From an uncultured Oscillospiraceae bacterium (GTDB lineage Bacteria; Bacillota; Clostridia; Oscillospirales; Oscillospiraceae): a DNA stretch of 9,769 bases. The stretch spans positions 1-9,769 of the forward strand of contig CAADUW010000032.1 in NCBI GenBank assembly GCA_900752285.1, read 5' to 3'. The position numbers and the translations under genes are program-made. Within the stretch, counting starts at the first letter, position 1; every line of letters begins with the position of its first letter. Of this stretch, positions 3,727 to 9,769 are shown one piece after another. The notes under the pieces were generated by a model. That model was not told the origin of the DNA and ran no database searches. It worked only from the letters and a program-made list of their open reading frames with translations.

Positions 3727-5769
3727 TTGAAATACGGTATCTGGAATGTTGGAACGAGTGATCGGGAAGGCGTAAACGCACTGGCGGAGGGCGGATACGC
3801 ACCGCTGGCGGCCATGGTTCTGGCCGCGCGAGGAATGGAGGATCCCCGGCAGGCACAGGCGGCGCTGGCCGTTGACGGGCCTCTGCCGGAACCGTTTTCT
3901 CTGACGGATATGAGCCTTGCCGCCGGGCGGGTGGGACTTGCCATGACCCGGGGCGAAAAAATCGCCGTATTCGGCGACTATGACGTGGACGGCATTACCG
4001 CCACCTGTCTGCTGACCCATTTCCTCCGCCGCCACGGGGCGGACTGCGTATCCTACATACCCGGGCGGCTGGAGGAGGGCTACGGCCTGAATGAAATTGC
4101 GCTGCGGCAGCTTGCCGCGGAGGGCGTCAGGCTGGTAGTTACGGTAGACTGCGGTATTACCGCCGTGGAGGAAACCGCCCTTGCCAAAGAGCTTGGCATG
4201 GATGTGGTCATTACGGATCATCACGAGTGTAAGGACACCCTGCCGGAGGCGGTAGCCGTGGTGGATCCCCAGCGCCCCGACGGGGGCTACGCGGGGCGGA
4301 GTCTTTCCGGCGTAGGCGTTGCCTTCAAGCTGGTCTGCGCCCTCAGCGGCGACCCGGAACAGATGCTGCAGGACTACGCGGACATGGTCTGTCTCGGCAC
4401 CGTTGCGGATGTGATTCCGCTGGTGGGAGAGAACCGGATCTTTGTTCACTGGGGGCTTGCGGCGCTGAACACCCGGCCGCGCCCCGGCGTGACGGCCCTG
4501 ATCGCCCAGTGCGGCATTACGCCCGGCACCATCACCGCCACCACCATCGGCTACATGCTGGCCCCCCGGATCAACGCCGCCGGACGGATGGGGCAGATCG
4601 ACGCCGCCGTGGAGCTGTTCCTGACGGAGGACCCCCGGAAAGCGGAAGAAGCCGCCAAAGAGCTGTGCAGCCTGAACCGCCAGCGGCAGGCCATTGAATC
4701 GGAAATATACCGGCAGGCGGTGGAGCAGCTGCAGGGCGAGCCTGCCCCGGACGCCATTGTGCTGGCGGACGAGCGGTGGCATCAGGGCGTGGTGGGCATT
4801 GTGGCCAGCCGGATCGCCGAGGAATACGCCTGCCCCGCCTTTCTCATCTGTCTGGACGGGGATCACGGCAAGGCCAGCTCCCGCAGCCACGGGGGCTTCA
4901 ACCTGTTTGCCTCCCTGCGGGCCCTGTCGGATCTGCTGGAAAGCTACGGCGGGCACGAGCTGGCGGCGGGCTTTACCATCTCCCGGGAAAATATCCCCGA
5001 GTTCCGGCGGCAGATCTCCATTCTCGCCAAAACCTATTTTCAGGACGACGTGCCCCGGCAGGCACTGGACATCGACTGCGCCGTAAGCCCCGAGGTGCTG
5101 ACGGTGCCGAATATTGAAAGTCTCGGGATTCTGGAGCCCTGCGGCTGCGGCTGTCCCAAGCCCGTGTTCATGCTTCCCGGCGCCACGGTGGAGCGGATCA
5201 CCATGGTCGGTTCCGGGCGGCACATGCGGCTGCGGCTGCGGTGCGGACACTACGGACTGAACGCCATTTATTTTTCCATGACGCCGGAAACCGCCGGGAT
5301 CGCCCCGGGGGACCGGGTGGACGTGGCGTTCCTGCCCCAGGTAAACGAGTACCGGGGCGAGCGTTCCGTCCAGCTGAACGTGGTGGACATCCGTCCCAAC
5401 TGCACCGCCCCCTGCGGCACCCGCACCGCCGGATACCGGCTGCTGCGGGAGGACCGGCTGGACCGGGAGACGGCGGAAAAGCTGCTGCCCCCCCGGCAGA
5501 CCCTCGCCACCGTGTGGCGCTACCTTTCCACCCGGGGCACCGGGGAGGAATCCCCCGTCTGCCTGTGCCGGAAGATCGTCCGGTGGTCGGATCAGCCTCT
5601 GGATCTGGAGCAGCTGCTGACCTGTCTGGACATTTTTCAGGATGTGGGCCTGCTGCGGGAGCAGCGGACCCGGAACAGCATGCACATTGAACTGACCCCC
5701 GGTCCCGGCAAGACCGATTTGAACGAAAGCCAGACCATGCAGCGTCTGCTGCGGGCGAAAGAGAGCTGA
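3727..5769 (+). CDS. recJ: Single-stranded-DNA-specific 5'-3' exonuclease RecJ
   Basis: Degrades 5' single-stranded DNA during recombinational repair, mismatch repair and rescue of stalled forks; cytoplasmic. The 680-residue protein shows DHH-family motifs in order: FGDYDVDG (82-89), VTVDCGI (138-144), ITDHH (162-166) and GTVADVIPL (224-232). APRINAAGRMG (279-289) follows, then the DHHA1 part with WHQGVVGIVASR (351-362), SSRSHGG (384-390) and GGHELAAGF (408-416). LEPCGCGCPKPVF (469-481) precedes the OB-fold DNA-binding domain (about 482-556). A family-specific C-terminal region runs to 680. The start is TTG at 3727: no in-frame ATG lies between the promoter and it, homology begins at KYGIWNV, and the RBS is weak. 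Cys residues at 472, 474 and 476 replace the more usual Phe, variable residue and Asn of that loop. It is 6 nt from rel, indicating co-transcription. Confidence 0.95.
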   Translation: MKYGIWNVGTSDREGVNALAEGGYAPLAAMVLAARGMEDPRQAQAALAVDGPLPEPFSLTDMSLAAGRVGLAMTRGEKIAVFGDYDVDGITATCLLTHFLRRHGADCVSYIPGRLEEGYGLNEIALRQLAAEGVRLVVTVDCGITAVEETALAKELGMDVVITDHHECKDTLPEAVAVVDPQRPDGGYAGRSLSGVGVAFKLVCALSGDPEQMLQDYADMVCLGTVADVIPLVGENRIFVHWGLAALNTRPRPGVTALIAQCGITPGTITATTIGYMLAPRINAAGRMGQIDAAVELFLTEDPRKAEEAAKELCSLNRQRQAIESEIYRQAVEQLQGEPAPDAIVLADERWHQGVVGIVASRIAEEYACPAFLICLDGDHGKASSRSHGGFNLFASLRALSDLLESYGGHELAAGFTISRENIPEFRRQISILAKTYFQDDVPRQALDIDCAVSPEVLTVPNIESLGILEPCGCGCPKPVFMLPGATVERITMVGSGRHMRLRLRCGHYGLNAIYFSMTPETAGIAPGDRVDVAFLPQVNEYRGERSVQLNVVDIRPNCTAPCGTRTAGYRLLREDRLDRETAEKLLPPRQTLATVWRYLSTRGTGEESPVCLCRKIVRWSDQPLDLEQLLTCLDIFQDVGLLREQRTRNSMHIELTPGPGKTDLNESQTMQRLLRAKES

Positions 5770-5775
5770 AGCGTT

Positions 5776-7968
5776 TTGGAAACCTACGAAGAACATTATA
5801 ATGCCATGTGCAGCGCCATCCGCAAGCGGATGCCCAACGCGGATATGGCGCTGATCGACCGGGCGGTGGACTACGCCGCCGGGAAGCATGCCGTCCAGAA
5901 GCGGAAGGACGGCTCCCCTTACATCATCCATCCCCTTGCCGTCGCCCAGATCGTAACGGAAATGGGTCTGGATCAGGACGCCATTCTGGGCGCTCTGCTC
6001 CACGACTGCATTGAGGACACCGATGCCTCCCACGAGGAGATCGAGCGGCTGTTCGGCACCACCGTTGCCGAGCTGGTGGAGGGCGTCACCAAGCTGACCC
6101 GGGCAAACTTCTCCTCCACGGAGCAGGCCCAGATGGAAAATCTGCGGAAGATGTTCATGGCTATGAGCAAGGACATCCGGGTGGTGCTCATCAAGATCGC
6201 CGACCGGCTCCACAACATGCGCACCATGCAGTACCAGACTCCGGAGAAACAGATCCTCAAGTGCCGGGAGACCATGGATATTTATGCGCCTCTTGCCCAC
6301 CGGCTCGGCATGCAGCGGATCAAGTGGGAGCTGGAGGATACGGCCCTCAAGTATCTGGCCCCTGCGGAGTACGGGGAGATCACCTCCTACCTGCAGGCCC
6401 ACCGGGAGCAGGACGAGACCTTCATGCGCACCATTCAGGACAAGATCACCCAGCGGCTCACCGCCGTGGGCATTCACAATACCACCTACGGGCGCATCAA
6501 GCACGTGTACTCCATCTACCGGAAGATGCAGGCACAGGGCAAGACCATGGACGAGCTGTATGACATTTATGCCTTCCGGGTCATTGTGGACACCATTCCG
6601 GACTGCTACAACGTGCTGGGCCATATCCACGACCTGTTCAACCTGATCCCCGGCCGGTTCAAGGACTATATTTCCACCCCCAAGCCCAACATGTACCAGA
6701 GCCTGCACACCACAGTCATCGGCTCTCAGGGTATCCCCTTTGAGGTACAGATCCGGACCTGGGAAATGCACGAAACGGCGGAATACGGCATCGCCGCCCA
6801 CTGGAAGTACAAGCAGGGCACCGGTTCCGGTTCCGAAAAGGACTTTGAGTGGGTGCGGCGGCTTCTCGAAAGCCAGCAGGACTCGGATGCGGAGGAATAC
6901 GTTCAGTCCCTGAAAATCGACATGTTCGACGACGAGGTGTTCGTCTTTACCCCCAAGGGACGGATCGTGCCCCTGCCCTCCGGTTCCACTCCCATCGACT
7001 TTGCCTATGCCATTCACTCCGGCGTGGGCAACTCCATGGTGGGCGCCAAGGTCAACAACCGGATCGCCAACATTGACACCACCCTGCGCAACGGCGACAT
7101 CTGCGAGATCATCACCTCCAAAAGCGCCAAGGGCCCCAGCCGGGACTGGCTGAATATCTGCAAGAGCAATCAGGCCCGGACGAAGATCAAGCAGTGGTTC
7201 AAGAAGGAAAAGCGGGACGAGAACATCGTCCACGGCAAGGCCTCCTTTGAGTCCGAAATGAAGCGGACGGGGCTGCCCATGTCCGCCATCACCGACCCGG
7301 AGCTGGAGCCTCAGCTTCTGAAAAAGCTGTCCTTCGACAGCTGGGACGACATGTACGCCGCCATTGGCTACGGCGGGCTGACCGCCGTAAAGGCGGTGGG
7401 ACGGGTCCGGGACGACATTACGAAAGCGGTGAAGGCGCAAACCGCCGAAAAGCAGCCCCCGGTCCCCATCCGGGTAACGCCGGATCCGGAAGCCGCCAAA
7501 CAGAACCGCCACGCCGCCAACGGGGTCATTGTAGAGGACATCGACTCCTGCATGATCAAGTTTGCCAAGTGCTGCACCCCCGTCCCCGGAGATCCCATTG
7601 TGGGCTTCATCACCAAAGGCTTCGGCGTGTCCGTTCACCGGGCGGACTGCCCCAACGCCGCCAACCGGAACGACCCCAGAGAAGCCGCCCGGTGGGTCCG
7701 GGTACGTTGGGCAACGCAGGAAGAGCAGCCCTTCGAGACCACGCTGGAGCTGGACTGCCTGACCCGGGACGGACTGCTGCTGGACCTTGCCACGGTGATG
7801 ACCACTTCCCGGGTACGGGTAAAGGAGCTCTTCGGCAAGGATCTGCCCGGCGGGCGCAGCACCTTCACCGTCCGGTTCGAGGTAAAAAACGTAGCCGAGC
7901 TGGACGCCATCCGCACCAAACTCATGAACATCCGGGACGTGGTAGGCTCCCGGAGAGGACAGAACTGA
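5776..7968 (+). CDS. relA: Bifunctional (p)ppGpp synthetase/hydrolase (RelA/SpoT family Rel)
   Basis: Makes (p)ppGpp from GTP or GDP with ATP on starved ribosomes and also degrades it; the central stringent-response enzyme. The 730-residue chain has the full long-RSH layout. The hydrolase HD domain includes LLHDCIEDT (74-82; H76, D77) and ADRLHN (142-147). The synthetase domain includes GRIKHVYSIYRKM (239-251), PKPNMYQSLHT (302-312) and FEVQIRT (322-328). RFKD (294-297) is the RXKD motif of bifunctional enzymes, rather than EXDD of RelA-only synthetases. TGS is at about 386-446, the Cys-containing helical/zinc-finger region holds C592, C599, C600 and C625, and a C-terminal ACT domain spans about 650-730. 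The start is TTG at 5776, 6 nt after the recJ stop; an ATG at codon 11 is the alternative. Both activities should be intact. Unlike B. subtilis, no apt gene lies between recJ and rel. Confidence 0.96.
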   Translation: METYEEHYNAMCSAIRKRMPNADMALIDRAVDYAAGKHAVQKRKDGSPYIIHPLAVAQIVTEMGLDQDAILGALLHDCIEDTDASHEEIERLFGTTVAELVEGVTKLTRANFSSTEQAQMENLRKMFMAMSKDIRVVLIKIADRLHNMRTMQYQTPEKQILKCRETMDIYAPLAHRLGMQRIKWELEDTALKYLAPAEYGEITSYLQAHREQDETFMRTIQDKITQRLTAVGIHNTTYGRIKHVYSIYRKMQAQGKTMDELYDIYAFRVIVDTIPDCYNVLGHIHDLFNLIPGRFKDYISTPKPNMYQSLHTTVIGSQGIPFEVQIRTWEMHETAEYGIAAHWKYKQGTGSGSEKDFEWVRRLLESQQDSDAEEYVQSLKIDMFDDEVFVFTPKGRIVPLPSGSTPIDFAYAIHSGVGNSMVGAKVNNRIANIDTTLRNGDICEIITSKSAKGPSRDWLNICKSNQARTKIKQWFKKEKRDENIVHGKASFESEMKRTGLPMSAITDPELEPQLLKKLSFDSWDDMYAAIGYGGLTAVKAVGRVRDDITKAVKAQTAEKQPPVPIRVTPDPEAAKQNRHAANGVIVEDIDSCMIKFAKCCTPVPGDPIVGFITKGFGVSVHRADCPNAANRNDPREAARWVRVRWATQEEQPFETTLELDCLTRDGLLLDLATVMTTSRVRVKELFGKDLPGGRSTFTVRFEVKNVAELDAIRTKLMNIRDVVGSRRGQN

Positions 7969-8032
7969 CGGCCTGCTGTCCATTGATCGCAAAATTTCAA
8001 TCTGCACCACATATATCTGGGAGGAATTTATC

Positions 8033-8287
8033 ATGCTGGAACGGAAACTGGAACATACCTGCAAGAAGATTGCAAACGGCTGGAAGAAGCTGGATCGGCC
8101 CGTGCTGGTCAATCAGCGGGAGCTGGTTCTGGGGATCGCGGTGTGCGCGCTGGGCAGCGCTCTGCTCGGCATGCTGCTGAGCCCCCGCCGGGACGTAAGC
8201 ATCTGCAGCGGCAACGGCAGCAACAACAGCGGCAACCGGGCCCCCGAAAAGGAGAAGGAAGCAGAAGAAGAGAAGAAGGAGGACTGA
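8033..8287 (+). CDS. Small single-pass membrane protein of unknown function
   Basis: An 84-residue protein I do not recognise as a named family. It has a basic, amphipathic-looking N-terminus (1-30, Lys/Arg-rich), one hydrophobic segment (about 31-50, LVLGIAVCALGSALLGMLLS), SPRR, a Ser/Asn/Gly-rich stretch (55-67) and a strongly charged Lys/Glu tail (70-84). The GLLxSP-type end of the membrane segment is faintly like YtxH-type proteins, but the match is weak. A good GGGAGGA lies 7 nt before the ATG, so it is probably translated. It sits 64 nt after rel and 3 nt before dtd. The AAGGAGG that serves dtd is encoded inside its last Lys/Glu codons, so translation of the two is likely linked. There is no cleavable signal peptide. 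Orientation and function are unknown. Confidence 0.75.
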   Translation: MLERKLEHTCKKIANGWKKLDRPVLVNQRELVLGIAVCALGSALLGMLLSPRRDVSICSGNGSNNSGNRAPEKEKEAEEEKKED

Positions 8288-8290
8288 GCC

Positions 8291-8755
8291 ATGCGGGCTG
8301 TCCTGACGCGGGTGAGATCCGCCTCCGTCACCATTGACGGAGAGGTCGTGGGCCAAATCGGCAGAGGCTTCCTCATTCTGCTGGGTGTCGGTCCGGAGGA
8401 TACGGAGGAAACCTGCAAAATTCTGGCGGACAAGGCTCTGGGTCTGCGGATCTTTGAGGACGAAAACGAAAAAATGAATCTGGGACTGGAGCAGGTTGGC
8501 GGGCAGGTGCTGGTGGTGAGCCAGTTCACCCTCTACGGCAACTGCCGCAAGGGCCGCCGTCCCAGCTTTGCCGGTGCCGCCGAGCCTGTTCTGGGAGAGC
8601 GGCTGTACGAGCACTTTCTGAAGCTCTGCGCGGAAATGGGGTACCCACCCCAGCACGGACGCTTCGGCGCGGACATGCAGGTGGCGTCCGTCAATGACGG
8701 CCCCGTGACCATCCTGCTGGACACCGACGACCTGACCGCCCCGAGACGGGGATAA
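8291..8755 (+). CDS. dtd: D-aminoacyl-tRNA deacylase
   Basis: Hydrolyses D-amino acids (and glycine mischarged on tRNA-Ala) from tRNA, protecting translation from wrong aminoacylation; a cytoplasmic homodimer. The 154-residue length is close to the usual 145-150. Family motifs are present: SQFTLYGN (77-84) followed by RKGRRPSF (86-93), and NDGPVT (135-140), which holds the Gly-Pro pair (G137, P138) inserted into the partner's active site. The pattern LRIFEDENEKMNLGL (52-66) is slightly unusual where many members have a Gly before KMN. AAGGAGG (8276-8282), inside the end of the preceding gene, sets the ATG start 8 nt later. Adjacency to rel is conserved in many Firmicutes. The last few residues (LTAPRRG) are extra compared with short family members. 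Confidence 0.96.
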   Translation: MRAVLTRVRSASVTIDGEVVGQIGRGFLILLGVGPEDTEETCKILADKALGLRIFEDENEKMNLGLEQVGGQVLVVSQFTLYGNCRKGRRPSFAGAAEPVLGERLYEHFLKLCAEMGYPPQHGRFGADMQVASVNDGPVTILLDTDDLTAPRRG

Positions 8756-8789
8756 GCCGGATTTACGAAATACAAAGGAGGACTGCCGT

Positions 8790-9371
8790 ATGGTGGTTGT
8801 GGAAACCTTCCCGTTGGGAGATTATCAGACGAACTGCTATCTGGTCCGGCAGGCGGGGCAGACCCAATGTGTGCTGATCGACCCCGGATATGCGGCGGAC
8901 TTTCTGCTGGATACGCTGAACGCAAAGGAGCTGGAGCTTTCCGCCATCGCCCTGACCCACGGACATTTTGACCACGTGGGGGCGGTGCGGGATCTTGCGG
9001 CGGAGACCGGGTGCCGGGTGTATCTTTCCGGAGACGAGCTGTCCCTGCCCCCCGCCATCACCGCGGGCAGGCTCTATTACACGGATCTGTACACGGACCG
9101 CTTCACCGCCGCCGGGATTCCCTTTACGGTACTGAAAACCCCGGGGCATACCCCCGGTTCCGTCTGTCTGCGCACCGGATCCCTTCTTTTTTCCGGGGAC
9201 ACCCTGTTTGCCGGTTCCTGCGGCAGGACCGATCTGCCCGGCGGCAATCCGGCGGACATGCGTGCATCCCTGAAGCTTCTCGCCGCCATCCCCGAAAATC
9301 TGACCGTCTATCCCGGTCACGGCGAGGCCACCACACTGGACGCGGAAAAGCGGTACAATCCCTATTTATAA
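8790..9371 (+). CDS. Metallo-beta-lactamase-fold hydrolase (glyoxalase II-like)
   Basis: A 193-residue cytoplasmic MBL-fold protein with the full metal-ligand set: THGHFDH (56-62; H57, H59, D61, H62), H120 in TPGHTPGS (118-125), D137 in FSGDTLF (134-140) and H177 in YPGHG (174-178). CGRTDLPGG (144-152) places it in the short glyoxalase II-like group common in Firmicutes. Members are often labelled hydroxyacylglutathione hydrolase, but these bacteria generally lack glutathione. The real thioester or other substrate is therefore unknown; persulfide dioxygenase activity cannot be ruled out. AAAGGAGG (8774-8781) precedes the ATG by 8 nt. It begins 34 nt after dtd and is the last gene of the run, an arrangement I recall from other Clostridia. 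Confidence 0.9.
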   Translation: MVVVETFPLGDYQTNCYLVRQAGQTQCVLIDPGYAADFLLDTLNAKELELSAIALTHGHFDHVGAVRDLAAETGCRVYLSGDELSLPPAITAGRLYYTDLYTDRFTAAGIPFTVLKTPGHTPGSVCLRTGSLLFSGDTLFAGSCGRTDLPGGNPADMRASLKLLAAIPENLTVYPGHGEATTLDAEKRYNPYL

Positions 9372-9379
9372 CACGCCTG

Positions 9380-9402
9380 TCAAAAAGGGCTTTGCCCCTT
9401 GA
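9380..9402 (+). other. Short hairpin after the hydrolase gene
   Basis: AAGGGC (9385-9390), loop TTT, GCCCCTT (9394-9400) can pair with one bulged C. No T-run follows, so termination would be weak. TCAAAAAGGGCTTTGCCC resembles the complement of the hairpin at 1140-1165, so it may be part of a repeat family. Confidence 0.35.
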
Positions 9403-9431
9403 GAACGTCCGAATTTCCGGAGCTGTCCCTC

Positions 9432-9600
9432 TTAAGGCAGCACCGCGCAATTCGGCAAGAAGTCTCAGACAGAATTTTTGCGCCAATTCAAAGTTTGGAA
9501 AACGAAGGAATACTGTATGTATTTCTCGTTTTTCAAACTGAAGAAGTTGGGCAAAAAGACGGCGGAGACTCGCAGACGCAATTGTGCGGTGTTGCCTTAA
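9432..9600 (+). mobile_element. Full-length MITE-like long palindrome, copy 2
   Basis: The 169-bp element folds on itself along almost its whole length. Outer arms TTAAGGCA/TGCCTTAA extend through CAATT. A second stem uses AGTCTC (9461-9466) with GAGACT. A third uses TTTTTGC-GCCAATTC (9475-9489) with the matching stretch near 9541-9557. An inner 14-bp stem joins AGTTTGGAAAACGA (9492-9505) to TCGTTTTTCAAACT (9526-9539), loop 20 nt. The four base mismatches seen within these aligned stems are all G-U compatible if the plus strand is transcribed. There is no transposase. It lies 61 nt after the last operon gene and could serve as its transcript 3' end. It is in direct orientation to copy 1. Confidence 0.78.
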
Positions 9601-9769
9601 ATTTCGCTGGAGCGGCCATTGTGCCGTACGAAATACATCGGGGCAGCTCAAAAAAACGGACGCCGGGCACTTAGGGTCTATCTGAAAACCGTCAACACGC
9701 CCAAACAGCGGGTCTTTTCCACCTGCTGGGCACCATTTTTTCTTGCAATACCCAGAGTATTCCTGCAAA
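9601..9769. other. Unassigned right edge with two hairpins
   Basis: No gene is supported here. CAGCGGGT (9706-9713) pairs with ACCTGCTG (9721-9728) with one wobble, and six T follow 7 nt later (9736-9741), a loose terminator-like arrangement on the plus strand. AATAC (9747-9751) with GTATT (9757-9761), extended by TTGC/GCAA, forms another stem at the very end. AGGGTCTATCTGAAAACC at 9673-9690 looks as if it could be the end of a repeat or insertion sequence cut off by the window, but I cannot name one. Confidence 0.35.

Noticed and set aside
3427..8112. A 1561-codon open frame on the minus strand across recJ and rel
   Set aside because: It lies opposite two conserved genes whose catalytic motifs are intact, its translation resembles no domain, and such long antisense frames are expected from GC-rich codon use.
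9372..9431. Canonical terminator for the recJ-MBL operon
   Set aside because: The hairpin at 9385-9400 lacks a T-run; the palindromic element downstream is a better, but still unproven, candidate for the transcript end.
9124..9768. A 214-codon minus-strand frame at the right edge, over the palindrome and the hydrolase gene
   Set aside because: It overlaps the MBL-fold gene and the non-coding element and shows no domain; only sequence beyond the window could revive its first part.

Overview
The window looks like a GC-rich chromosome segment of a Clostridia-class Firmicute, most likely an Oscillospiraceae/Ruminococcaceae-type gut anaerobe. The grounds are strong AGGAGG-type ribosome binding sites, a YtvI-type sporulation membrane protein, a PheB-type HTH/ACT protein, and the Firmicutes recJ-relA-dtd gene order. 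The taxon is inferred from gene content and composition, not from a marker gene.

Left part (1-1860). Two genes on the minus strand make an amino-acid metabolism and regulation pair. A PheB-family HTH+ACT protein (1288-1728) has its own promoter, and an unusually short aspartate kinase (269-991) lies downstream. The kinase contains only the catalytic domain, with no ACT domains. The 296 bp between them hold a duplicated 24-bp palindrome, one copy of which has a T-tract and looks like an intrinsic terminator, plus an A/T-flanked hairpin and a 34-bp repeat. A second copy of that repeat lies at 56-89. A strong plus-strand terminator at 101-130 closes a gene left of the window.

Repeat-rich spacer (1860-2383). 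No credible gene is present. The stretch is packed with hairpins, diverged intergenic repeats and a truncated copy of a MITE-like palindromic element.

Right part (2415-9371), all on the plus strand. It starts with ytvI, which has the MITE copy just upstream, followed by a repeat-bearing gap with a candidate terminator and a TATAAT promoter. The cluster recJ - rel (ppGpp synthetase/hydrolase) - small membrane protein - dtd - metallo-beta-lactamase-fold hydrolase then reads as one operon. It joins single-strand DNA exonuclease, stringent response, D-aminoacyl-tRNA proofreading and a soluble hydrolase. The apt gene that often sits between recJ and rel is absent, leaving 6 nt. An 84-residue single-pass membrane protein is inserted between rel and dtd.

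Right edge (9372-9769). A full-length copy of the palindromic element (9432-9600) can fold as one long hairpin. Comparing it with the left copy shows that the left copy lost exactly 43 bp of one arm. The last 170 bp hold hairpins and no assignable gene. The most notable features are this palindromic repeat family, the ACT-less aspartokinase beside a stand-alone ACT protein, and the small membrane protein in the stringent-response operon. I saw no CRISPR array, tRNA, rRNA, recognisable transposase or defence system.
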